Assembly (NCBI GenBank): GCA_045806525.1
Contig: JBJMJD010000105.1
Location: 1 to 64,000 of the forward strand
DNA: 64,000 nt
Reading direction: 5' to 3'
DNA from: JAICYJ01 sp045806525
GTDB taxonomy: Bacteria; Actinomycetota; Thermoleophilia; Gaiellales; JAICJC01
Positions within the stretch are counted from its first letter, which is position 1. The number at the start of each line of letters is the position of its first letter. Under the pieces are notes generated by a model. It did not search any database and was not told the DNA's origin. It worked only from the letters and a program-made list of their open reading frames with translations. Shown in pieces: positions 16,738 through 23,809 of this stretch. A program made the position numbers and the translations under genes.

Positions 16738-17660
16738 GCGCCCCCGCCGCGGCGGGTGCCCTCGTCGAGATCGACGGTGTCAGCAAGCGCTACGGCGACG
16801 TGGTGGCGCTTGACGAGGTATCCGCAGCGGTGACCGAGCGGGCGGTCGGCCTGCTGGGCGCCAATGGTGCCGGCAAGTCGACGCTGATGCGTTCGATGCT
16901 GGGCCTGATCCGGCCCGACGAGGGCAGCATCAGGGTGATGGGCATGGGCATCGAGCACGCCTGGGACATCCGCCGGCGGCTCGGTTACATGCCGGAGCAC
17001 AGCTCGCTGCCGATGGGTATGACCGCCCGTGACCTGGTCGTCCACATGGGCGAGCTGCGCGGCCTGCCGCGCCGGGTGGCGGTGCTGCGCGCCTCGGAGG
17101 TGCTGTTCCAGGTCGGCCTCGAGGAGGAGCGCTCGCGGCTGATCCGAACCTTCTCGGTGGGCATGCGACAGCGCACGAACCTGGCCCAGGCGATCGTGCA
17201 CTCACCCGCGATGGTGATCCTGGACGAGCCCACGAACGGCCTTGATCCGGCGGGCCGCGAGGAGATGCTGACCCTGGTGCGGCGGCTGTCCGCCGACCTC
17301 GGCATCGCCGTGATCATGTCGTCGCACGTGCTCGAGGACATCGTTCGCACCTGCGACTCGGTGCTGGTGCTGCGGGACGGGAAGATCGTTGCCAGCCAGC
17401 GCCTGGCGCAGGCCGACCGCGTCGACAACGGCGAGGTGCAGGTGCAGATCGTCGGCGACGCCGAAGCGTTCAGCACAGCCGCCGCGGCGCTGGGGCTGGC
17501 GGTGCGGCCGGACGGCGAGTGGCTGCTGGTGCGGGGCGACGACGCCGACACGGTGCTGCGCGGCGTGCGCGATGCCGCCATCGCGAGCGGTGCCGGGCTG
17601 CACGAGCTGCGCCCGGCCGGCCCCACCATCGAGCAGTCGCTGATCGGAGCGATCGGATGA
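16734..17660 (+). CDS. ABC-2 exporter ATPase (first copy)
   Basis: 308 residues. Walker A is GANGAGKST near residue 43, the Q-loop follows in the GYMPEHSSLP region, the signature is SVGMRQRTNLAQA and Walker B is VILDEPTNGLDP, with the switch His in SSHVLED. The last 80 residues form a C-terminal extension as in DrrA/NatA-type drug or lipid exporters. The TTG start at 16734 overlaps the previous stop. It energises the permease encoded next at 17657, to which it is coupled by ATGA. The substrate is unknown. Confidence 0.92.
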   Translation: MSAPAAAGALVEIDGVSKRYGDVVALDEVSAAVTERAVGLLGANGAGKSTLMRSMLGLIRPDEGSIRVMGMGIEHAWDIRRRLGYMPEHSSLPMGMTARDLVVHMGELRGLPRRVAVLRASEVLFQVGLEEERSRLIRTFSVGMRQRTNLAQAIVHSPAMVILDEPTNGLDPAGREEMLTLVRRLSADLGIAVIMSSHVLEDIVRTCDSVLVLRDGKIVASQRLAQADRVDNGEVQVQIVGDAEAFSTAAAALGLAVRPDGEWLLVRGDDADTVLRGVRDAAIASGAGLHELRPAGPTIEQSLIGAIG

Positions 17661-18526
17661 GCAGCGAAGCGCGGCTGGTCGACACCGCGTTCACCACCTA
17701 CCAGGGACCGCGCGCGGGACGGCTGGCCGCGATCTGGTCGCTCGCGCGCTGGAGCGCGCTGCGAGCGCTGGGCGCCCGCCGTGGCTGGAAGGCGAAGGTG
17801 ATCCCGATCTCGCTGACGCTGCTGGCGTTCGCGCCGGCGCTGGTGGTTCTGGGCCTGCGCGCCATCCTCGGCTCGGGCAGCGTCAGCCGCAGCGTCGCCA
17901 ACGCCGTCCCGTACTCCGATTACATCAGCACGATCGCGATCGTGGTCCTGGTGTTCAGCGTCGTGATCACCCCGGAGCTGGTCTGCCCCGACCGCCGCGA
18001 CCGAACGCTGTCGCTCTACTTCTCCACCGCCATCGGGCGCCTCGACTACGTGCTTGGCAAGATCGCGGCCGCGCTGATGCCGCTGCTGCTGGTGACGCTG
18101 GCGCCGGTGCTGCTGCTCTTCGCCGGCACCGTGCTGTTCTCCGTCCATCCGGTCGGCTACCTGCAGGCGAACTGGCTGGACCTGCCTCGCATCCTCGCCT
18201 CCAGCCTGATCGTCGCCATCTTCTATGGGCTGGTGGGGCTGGCGATCTCGTCGCTGACCAGCCGCCGCGCGTTCGCGGTCGGCGGGTACCTGGCGTTTCT
18301 GGCCATCTCGACGGTCATGGGTGGCGTCCTCAGCCATGCCCTGGACGCCCGCTACTTCCGGCTGCTGGCGGTGGCGGCGGCGCCGATCCGGGCCGGGCAG
18401 GGCCTGTTTCCGAAGTACTCCGACCCGGGGGACATCAGTCCCGCGGTGTGGGGCTCGACCGTCGTCGAGGTGTGCGTGGTGGCTGTCATCGTGCTGGCGG
18501 TGCGGTACGGGAGGGACGAGGAGTGA
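17657..18526 (+). CDS. ABC-2 exporter permease (first copy)
   Basis: 289 residues. A cytoplasmic N-terminus of about 45 residues is followed by six membrane segments. The first loop contains ITPELVCPDRRDRTLSLYFS, the conserved segment of ABC-2 permeases that marks the contact with the ATPase. The ATG at 17657 overlaps the ATPase stop by ATGA. It pairs with the ATPase at 16734. The preceding secreted protein and the second ATPase/permease pair downstream make a five-gene operon. Confidence 0.88.
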   Translation: MSSEARLVDTAFTTYQGPRAGRLAAIWSLARWSALRALGARRGWKAKVIPISLTLLAFAPALVVLGLRAILGSGSVSRSVANAVPYSDYISTIAIVVLVFSVVITPELVCPDRRDRTLSLYFSTAIGRLDYVLGKIAAALMPLLLVTLAPVLLLFAGTVLFSVHPVGYLQANWLDLPRILASSLIVAIFYGLVGLAISSLTSRRAFAVGGYLAFLAISTVMGGVLSHALDARYFRLLAVAAAPIRAGQGLFPKYSDPGDISPAVWGSTVVEVCVVAVIVLAVRYGRDEE

Positions 18527-19458
18527 GCGCGCCGGCGATCGAGTTCACCGGTGTGTCGCGCTGGTACGGGGACACCGTCTCGCTGGCCGACGTCTCGTTC
18601 ACGGCAGACGCGGGGGTGGTGGGGTTGCTCGGCCACAACGGTGCCGGCAAGTCGACCACGTTGAAGCTGTGCGCCGGGTTCTCGACCCCCAGCACCGGCA
18701 CCGTGCGCATCTACGGCGACAACCCGCGGCGCAACCCGGAGGTCTACCGGCGGGTCGGGATCGTGCCCGACCACAGCCCGCCATGGCCGTTCCTGACGGC
18801 GCGCGAGGTGGTCGAGCTATCGGCCCGCCTGCACAAGGTTCCCGACTACCGGGAAGCCGCCGCCCGCGCGATCGCGACCGTCGAGCTGGAAGCGGCCGCC
18901 GACCGGCGCGTGGCCGGGTTCTCGCACGGCATGCGCCAGCGGGTGAAGCTGGCCCAGGCGATCGCGCACGAGCCCGACCTGCTGCTGCTGGACGAGCCGC
19001 TGAACGGCCTCGACCCCACCCAGCGTGAGCACGTGATCTCGCTGCTGATCCGGCTCGGCGAGCAGGGCCGCACCGTGGTGGTGTCGTCCCACGTCCTGCA
19101 CGAGGTGGAGCGGATGGCTCCGCGGGTGCTGGTGCTGGTGAACGGGCATCTGGTGGCCGAGGGTTCGACCGCGGGGATCCGTCAGCTGATCAGCGAGCGG
19201 CCGCGGCGCGTGCTGGTGACTGCCGACAACGCCCGCGCGCTGGCCCGCGAGCTGATGTCGAGCGCGGCGGTCGATGCCGTGCGGATCGCCGATGGCAGGA
19301 TCGAGGTCGAGACCAGCGAGCCGTCGCAGCTGAGCCGCGAGCTACCGGCGGCCGCCGGGCGCACCCAGTCGCTGCTGCGCCTGATCCGGCCGGTCGGTGA
19401 CGACCTGGAGAGCGTCTACACCTACCTGCACGAGCGAGCCAGGGGACAGGCGCGATGA
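18523..19458 (+). CDS. ABC-2 exporter ATPase (second copy)
   Basis: 311 residues. Walker A is GHNGAGKST near residue 40, the signature is FSHGMRQRVKLAQA, Walker B is LLLDEPLNGLDP and the switch His lies in SSHVLHE. A C-terminal extension of about 90 residues follows. It differs clearly from the first copy, so the two pairs are not a recent duplication. The GTG at 18523 overlaps the first permease stop (GTGA) and its own stop overlaps the second permease start. Confidence 0.92.
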   Translation: MSAPAIEFTGVSRWYGDTVSLADVSFTADAGVVGLLGHNGAGKSTTLKLCAGFSTPSTGTVRIYGDNPRRNPEVYRRVGIVPDHSPPWPFLTAREVVELSARLHKVPDYREAAARAIATVELEAAADRRVAGFSHGMRQRVKLAQAIAHEPDLLLLDEPLNGLDPTQREHVISLLIRLGEQGRTVVVSSHVLHEVERMAPRVLVLVNGHLVAEGSTAGIRQLISERPRRVLVTADNARALARELMSSAAVDAVRIADGRIEVETSEPSQLSRELPAAAGRTQSLLRLIRPVGDDLESVYTYLHERARGQAR

Positions 19459-20174
19459 TCCTGCCCGTCTACCGGCTGACGTTGCGCGCGCTGCTGCTGC
19501 AGCGGCGCACGATCATGCTGGCGGCCGTGGTGCTGGCGCCGGTCGCGACCTCGTTGATCTACGCGCTGGCGCGTCCCGGGGGTAGCGACACCGTGGACTT
19601 CTACTCCGGCATCGTGCAGAAGCTGTTCGTGCCGGCCGTGGCGGCGCTAGTGGCGCTGGTGTTCGGCGTCAGCGCGTTCGGCGACGAGCGGGAGGACGGC
19701 ACCATCCTGTACCTGGTGGCGACGCCGCAGCCGCGGCTGGAGCTGGTGGTTGCGAAAGTGGCCGCGGCCTGGACGGCGTCGCTGGTGCTGCTCGTCCCCA
19801 GCCTGGTGCTGAGCGGTCTGCTGGGCCTGGGATCCGCCGCGTCGCTGCGCCTGATCGGCTGGCCGCTGCTGGGCGTGGTGCTGGCCAGCCTGGCCTACTG
19901 CGCCGCCTCGTCCTGGCTGTCACTGAAGACGCGGCGGCCGGTGGTGATCGGCGTCATCTACATCCTGCTCTGGGAAGGTTCGGTGGCGACCTATGCGGCG
20001 TCGGCCGCCAAGCTCTCGATCTCGGCCTACGGCAGCGCCTTCGTGGCGCATGCCCTGCCCCAGTCAGCGCCGCCGGTGGCCGGCCTGGTGCCATCGGCGC
20101 TCGTGCTGGCGGCCGTGGTGGTGCTGGCCGCATTGGGCGCCGCCCGCAGCCTGGCCCGCACGGAGCTCCCATGA
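19455..20174 (+). CDS. ABC-2 exporter permease (second copy)
   Basis: 239 residues, six membrane segments. The loop after the second helix reads FGDEREDGTILYLVATP, the ATPase-contact motif of ABC-2 permeases. It is shorter than the first permease. The ATG at 19455 overlaps the ATPase stop. This is the last gene of the exporter operon; transcription would then meet the convergent small gene at 20191. Confidence 0.88.
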   Translation: MILPVYRLTLRALLLQRRTIMLAAVVLAPVATSLIYALARPGGSDTVDFYSGIVQKLFVPAVAALVALVFGVSAFGDEREDGTILYLVATPQPRLELVVAKVAAAWTASLVLLVPSLVLSGLLGLGSAASLRLIGWPLLGVVLASLAYCAASSWLSLKTRRPVVIGVIYILLWEGSVATYAASAAKLSISAYGSAFVAHALPQSAPPVAGLVPSALVLAAVVVLAALGAARSLARTELP

Positions 20175-20190
20175 GGACGAGCGGTTCGCT

Positions 20191-20337
20191 CTAGCGGGTG
20201 GTGAACAGCGAGCGGCCGAGGAAGCCGGCCACGACGGCGACCAGCAGCGCGATCAGCAGCACCCAGAAGGCGAGCTTGATCGCGCCGATCACGCCGAACA
20301 CCAGGATCGCGAGAATCAGAAGCAGTAGCCAGATCAT
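20191..20337 (-). CDS. Small hydrophobic membrane protein (48 residues)
   Basis: A 48-codon frame: ATG at 20337 preceded by GGGGGA at proper spacing, stop TAG at 20193-20191. The product begins MIWLLLLILAILVFG and has two membrane helices separated by a Lys (residue 21), ending GRSLFTTR. It resembles the short actinobacterial hydrophobic-protein family of two-helix peptides. Function is unknown; such proteins are often stress-linked. It is convergent with the exporter operon. Confidence 0.6.
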   Translation of the reverse strand: MIWLLLLILAILVFGVIGAIKLAFWVLLIALLVAVVAGFLGRSLFTTR

Positions 20338-20376
20338 GTTCCCCCGGATACCTCGGGACCGTGCCCGGTAAACGCC

Positions 20377-20940
20377 TCAGCGCAGGTCGGAGGGCAACAG
20401 CGACCAGCAGATCATGTCCTTGCGCACGCCCTGCACCGAACGCGATCCTCGCTCGAGCCCCTCGCGGGTGAAACCCGCACGCTCGAGCGCACGCTGCGAC
20501 GCGATGTTCTCGGGGTCGGTTCGCCCCTCGAGCCGTTCGGCGCCAAGCGCCTCGAATGCCCACGGCGACACCAGCCGGATCGCCCGGGTCACGAGGCCCC
20601 GGCGGCGCGCCGCCGGGTGGATGCCGTAGGCCAGCTCGACGATGCCGGGCGGCCGTTCCGTGGAGAGCAGGATCACGCCGCGGTAGTGGTCGCTGCCGCT
20701 CTCGGTGATGGTGAACGCGAGCGGCGCGGTCGGATCGTCCCACGACTCCATCAGCTGCGTCAGCTCCTCGCGCGCATGCTTCTCGGTGTAGGGGATGGGG
20801 ACGTTCACCCAGCGGCGGGTGGTCTCGTCGCGTCCCTCCTCCATCAGGCCCGGCAGGTCGCTCTCGCGCATCGGCCGCAGCGTGACGGTGCCGTCGCTGA
20901 GCGGAGGGCGGGGCGGGTCGACGTGGTCGGGGCGGGGCAT
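20377..20940 (-). CDS. GNAT-family N-acetyltransferase (RimJ/RimL-like)
   Basis: 187 residues. After a Pro-rich start, VTLRPMRESDLPGL opens the GNAT fold. ELAYGIHPAARRRGLVTRAIRLV (about 102-124) carries the acetyl-CoA pyrophosphate loop (RRRGL), and NIASQRALERAGFTREG is the conserved C-terminal helix. This pattern matches RimJ/RimL-type acetyltransferases acting on protein N-termini or small amines. The substrate cannot be told. It is probably a single gene; the MFS gene follows upstream on the same strand after 21 bp. Confidence 0.88.
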   Translation of the reverse strand: MPRPDHVDPPRPPLSDGTVTLRPMRESDLPGLMEEGRDETTRRWVNVPIPYTEKHAREELTQLMESWDDPTAPLAFTITESGSDHYRGVILLSTERPPGIVELAYGIHPAARRRGLVTRAIRLVSPWAFEALGAERLEGRTDPENIASQRALERAGFTREGLERGSRSVQGVRKDMICWSLLPSDLR

Positions 20941-20961
20941 CAGATGGTTGGTTTCACGGGA

Positions 20962-22251
20962 CTAGGCGGGTGACGGGGTAGGGCGGAGCAAGCTGCCGCG
21001 ACGGCCGACGCTGAGGCTGAGCGCGGCCGCCGTCACGCCCAGCGCGCCCGCCACCAGGAAGGCCGGCTCGTACGACCCGAACCAGGTGCGGCTGGCTCCG
21101 GCGCCCCACGCTGCGAAGGCGGCGCCGAACTGGTGGCACGCGAACACCCAGGCGAACACCACGCCCACCCGCTCGCGGCCGAACGCCTCACGTACCAGTG
21201 CCACGGTCGGCGGCACCGTCGCCACCCAGTCCAGCCCGTAGAAGACCACGAACGCGACCAGCCCCAGGCCCGCGTGCGACAGCGCGGCGTTCAGCCCCAG
21301 CAGCGCCATGCCGCGCAGGCCGTAGTACCAGAACAGCAGCCAGCGCGGATCGAAGCGGTCGGTCAGCCAGCCGGAGCAGACGGTGCCGACCACGTCGAAC
21401 ACGCCGATCGCGGCCAGCAGCCCGGCGCCGCGCACCTCGCTCAGCCCGTGGTCGGAGCAAGCCGCGATCAGGTGCGTCCCGATCAGGCCGTTGGTGGTCG
21501 CGCCGCAGATGAAGAATGCTCCCGCCAGCAGCCAGAAGTCGCGCACCAAAACGGCGTCGCGCAACGCGCCGACCGCGTTCCGGAACGGGTTCACGAGCTG
21601 TCGCGGCGGCTCCGGCTCAACGGCACCGTAGGGCATCAGCCCGACGTCGGCGGGGTCGGTGCGCAGGAACACGAGCGCAATCGGCACCACCACCACGATC
21701 GCCGTCAGCGCGATCAGCGCGGCCGCGGCACGCCAGCTGTAGGCGGTCACCACCCAGGCCAGCAGCGGCAGGAACACCAGCTGGCCGCTGGCGTTGCTGG
21801 CGGTCAGCATGCCGGTGACCAGGCCCCGGCGGGTGCTGAACCAGCGGTTGGCCACGATCGCCGCCAGCGGCACGGCGACCGCGCCGGTCGCGCCGCCCAC
21901 CACCAGGCCCCACAGCAGATAGAGCTGCCACGGCGACGTCATCTGGGTGGTCAGCGCAGCGCCGAGCGCGACCGTCGACAGCGCGATCACGGTCACCCGC
22001 CGCAGGCCGAACCGCTCCACCACGGCGGCCGCGAACGGCGCGCCCAGGCCGTACACGAGCAGGTTCACCGCCACGGCGCCGCCGATCAGCGCCGGCGACC
22101 AGCCGAACTCCTGCTGCAGCGGCAGCAGCAGCACCCCCGGCGTGGCGCGGAAGCCGGCCGCCGTCAGCAGCACCACGAACGTGGCCGCGGCCACCACCCA
22201 GGCGTAGTGCACCCGTCCCCTGAAGATGCGGGCGATCATGATCGCCCGCAT
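20962..22251 (-). CDS. MFS transporter (oxalate/formate antiporter-like)
   Basis: 429 residues, twelve membrane segments. HYAWVVAAATFVVLL opens helix 1, and the motif A-like loop reads VERFGLRRVTV near 65-75. A long central loop (EPEPPRQLVNPFRNA) separates the halves, and the second half repeats with DRFDPRWLLFWYY. It is closest in style to the OxlT/monocarboxylate branch. I use the ATG at 22251, because TATCGT lies 8 nt upstream; an internal ATG at 22239 is possible. A perfect 28-bp palindrome overlaps the first codons. The cargo is unknown. Confidence 0.88.
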   Translation of the reverse strand: MRAIMIARIFRGRVHYAWVVAAATFVVLLTAAGFRATPGVLLLPLQQEFGWSPALIGGAVAVNLLVYGLGAPFAAAVVERFGLRRVTVIALSTVALGAALTTQMTSPWQLYLLWGLVVGGATGAVAVPLAAIVANRWFSTRRGLVTGMLTASNASGQLVFLPLLAWVVTAYSWRAAAALIALTAIVVVVPIALVFLRTDPADVGLMPYGAVEPEPPRQLVNPFRNAVGALRDAVLVRDFWLLAGAFFICGATTNGLIGTHLIAACSDHGLSEVRGAGLLAAIGVFDVVGTVCSGWLTDRFDPRWLLFWYYGLRGMALLGLNAALSHAGLGLVAFVVFYGLDWVATVPPTVALVREAFGRERVGVVFAWVFACHQFGAAFAAWGAGASRTWFGSYEPAFLVAGALGVTAAALSLSVGRRGSLLRPTPSPA

Positions 22252-22252
22252 C
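22225..22252. repeat. Perfect 28-bp palindrome over the MFS start codon
   Basis: Bases 22225-22252 equal their own reverse complement, centred on GATCATGATC. They include both candidate ATGs of the MFS gene. In RNA this would fold into a stem of about 12 bp with a 4-nt loop at the extreme 5' end of a leaderless message. Codons for R-A-I-M-I-A-R fit it, so part of the symmetry may be coding coincidence. Confidence 0.6.
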
Positions 22253-22259
22253 GTACGCA

Positions 22260-22269
22260 ACGATACGAT
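22260..22269. promoter_or_regulatory. Overlapping divergent -10 boxes (MFS and TPR-like gene)
   Basis: TATCGT on the minus strand (22265-22260) ends 8 nt before the MFS ATG. TACGAT on the plus strand (22264-22269) precedes the TPR-like gene by 30 nt, leaving room for its Shine-Dalgarno. The two boxes overlap, so the promoters would compete. Confidence 0.45.
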
Positions 22270-22299
22270 GGGCGCTGTACCAGTACCGAGGGAGGGGCG

Positions 22300-22764
22300 A
22301 TGGCGGATACCGACACACCGACGATCGACGCCGCCGTGCATCGGCAGCTGGCGGTCGATCTCTTCAACCACGTGTGGACGCTGATGGGGACGCCCGACCG
22401 CACGCGCGAGCAGGACACCGAGATGATCCACGCCGCCCACGCCTCGCGGCACCACTGGGGCGAGGTGGGTACGCCGGTCAACGTCGCGCGGGGCGAGTGG
22501 CAGGTGTCGCGCGTCTACAGCGTGCTCGGCCGCGGAGAGCCTGCGCTGGTGCACGCACGCCTGTGCCTGGACACGTGCCTTGAGCACGGTATCGGCGACT
22601 TCGACATCGCCTACGCGCACGAGGCGATGGCGCGCGCCTACCGTGTGCTCGGAGATCAGTCGGAGTCAGCCGCGCACGCCGAGCAGGCCCGCCGGGCCAC
22701 CGCCGGCATCGCCGACCCCGAGGACCGCGAGCACGCGATGGAAGACATCGCGGAGCTCCTCTAG
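22300..22764 (+). CDS. Small TPR-like helical protein, function unknown
   Basis: 154 residues, no signal peptide. The sequence is helical, with a TPR-like rhythm from about 75 on: VYSVLGRGEPALVHARLCLD, then AYAHEAMARAYRVLGDQSESA. The first half has His-rich patches (HAAHASRHHW). GGGAGGGG sits 4 nt upstream of the ATG, so the start is secure. It is divergent from the MFS transporter and may share regulation with it. A role in binding another protein is plausible but not shown. Confidence 0.7.
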   Translation: MADTDTPTIDAAVHRQLAVDLFNHVWTLMGTPDRTREQDTEMIHAAHASRHHWGEVGTPVNVARGEWQVSRVYSVLGRGEPALVHARLCLDTCLEHGIGDFDIAYAHEAMARAYRVLGDQSESAAHAEQARRATAGIADPEDREHAMEDIAELL

Positions 22765-22794
22765 CAGCGGCGCATACACGGAGCCCCGGCCTGC

Positions 22795-23790
22795 CTAGCC
22801 GGTCGCCGTCCGCAGGAAGCCGCGCAGCCGCTCCAGCACCGGATCGACGTGCGACGTGTCGCCCCAGCGGCCCAGCACCTGCATGTCGCCGGTTCGCCGG
22901 TCGAAGCGCGGCTCGATCCGGCCGACGATGCGGTCGCCGCGAAGCACCGGCAGCACGTAGTAGCCGTACTCGCGCTTGGCGGGCGGCACGTACATCTCCA
23001 GCCGGTAGCGAAAGCCGAACAGCGCCTCGGCCCGTCTGCGGTCGTGGATCAGCCGGTCGAATGGCGACAGCACCGTGACGCGGTCGCCGACCGGCTCGTC
23101 CGAGATGTCGGGATGCGCCTGCCACTCGCCCTTCACCAGGCGCACACCCAGCGCCCGGAAACGCTGCTTCGCGAACAGCCGGTCGGCGTCACGGCGGGTG
23201 AGCGGTTGGTCGTCCGGCGCCTGCCAGCGATCCGCCACGTCCCACAGCCGCTGGCCGCCGCTGCGGCCGACGATCCCGATCTCGCCGCGCAGCTGCAGGA
23301 TCTCGAGCATGCGCCCGACGTGGCGTGTGCCGTGCCAGCGGTGTCTGCGGCCGCGCTCGGCCGCGCGGTCCTCGAGGTCGCGCGACAGCAGCGGCCCGCG
23401 GCGCTCCAGCTCGCGCAGCACGTAGCGGCGAAAACCCTGGTTTTGCTCGAGGAACTGCCGCCACCAGCGTTCGCGGGCGCTGGTGTTGGCACGGCGGTAC
23501 GCGCGCATCCAGGCCCGTACCATCGGCAGCGACTCGATCGGCCAGATCAACGCGTTCCACTCGAACAGCTGCCGGTCAGACCACAGCAGGCGGTCGAGCT
23601 CTCCCCGGTCGAACGCTCCCAGCCGGCTCCACAGCACCAGCTCCTGCGGCGTTGCGACGGTCGCGATCGGGTCGATCTGGAGGAAGCCGAGCCGCCGCAC
23701 CGTTTCAAGGACGCCGGTCGCAGATCCGTCCAGGAGCTGGGCGCGAACGGCGATCCGCCGGGCGCGGTCATGGTCGACCGTCCGTACCAT
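22795..23790 (-). CDS. Winged-helix YcaQ-like protein (HTH_42 family)
   Basis: 331 residues of the YcaQ/HTH_42 family, whose studied members are DNA glycosylases unhooking interstrand crosslinks or azinomycin-type adducts. Visible family blocks are LGFLQIDPIATV near 34-45 (with the conserved QIDPI), WRQFLEQNQGFRRYVL, the LSPFDRLIHDRRR block near 243-255 and EYGYYVLPVLRGDRIVGRI near 272-290. TAGGGT lies 6 nt before the ATG at 23790. It stands alone between the TPR-like gene and the secreted protease. Repair activity is inferred from the family only. Confidence 0.8.
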   Translation of the reverse strand: MVRTVDHDRARRIAVRAQLLDGSATGVLETVRRLGFLQIDPIATVATPQELVLWSRLGAFDRGELDRLLWSDRQLFEWNALIWPIESLPMVRAWMRAYRRANTSARERWWRQFLEQNQGFRRYVLRELERRGPLLSRDLEDRAAERGRRHRWHGTRHVGRMLEILQLRGEIGIVGRSGGQRLWDVADRWQAPDDQPLTRRDADRLFAKQRFRALGVRLVKGEWQAHPDISDEPVGDRVTVLSPFDRLIHDRRRAEALFGFRYRLEMYVPPAKREYGYYVLPVLRGDRIVGRIEPRFDRRTGDMQVLGRWGDTSHVDPVLERLRGFLRTATG

Positions 23791-23796
23791 GGGCCA

Positions 23797-23802
23797 ACCC
23801 TA
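23797..23802 (-). promoter_or_regulatory. -10 box TAGGGT of the YcaQ-like gene
   Basis: TAGGGT on the minus strand ends 6 nt before the ATG at 23790, a leaderless arrangement. It lies just after the stop of the upstream protease gene, so the YcaQ-like gene has its own promoter. Confidence 0.45.
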
Positions 23803-23809
23803 GCCAGGT

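Noticed and set aside
21133..22764. A 543-codon rightward frame ahead of the TPR-like protein
   Set aside because: Residues before 22300 are a Gln/Arg-rich shadow of the MFS gene. GGGAGGGG marks the true ATG at 22300.
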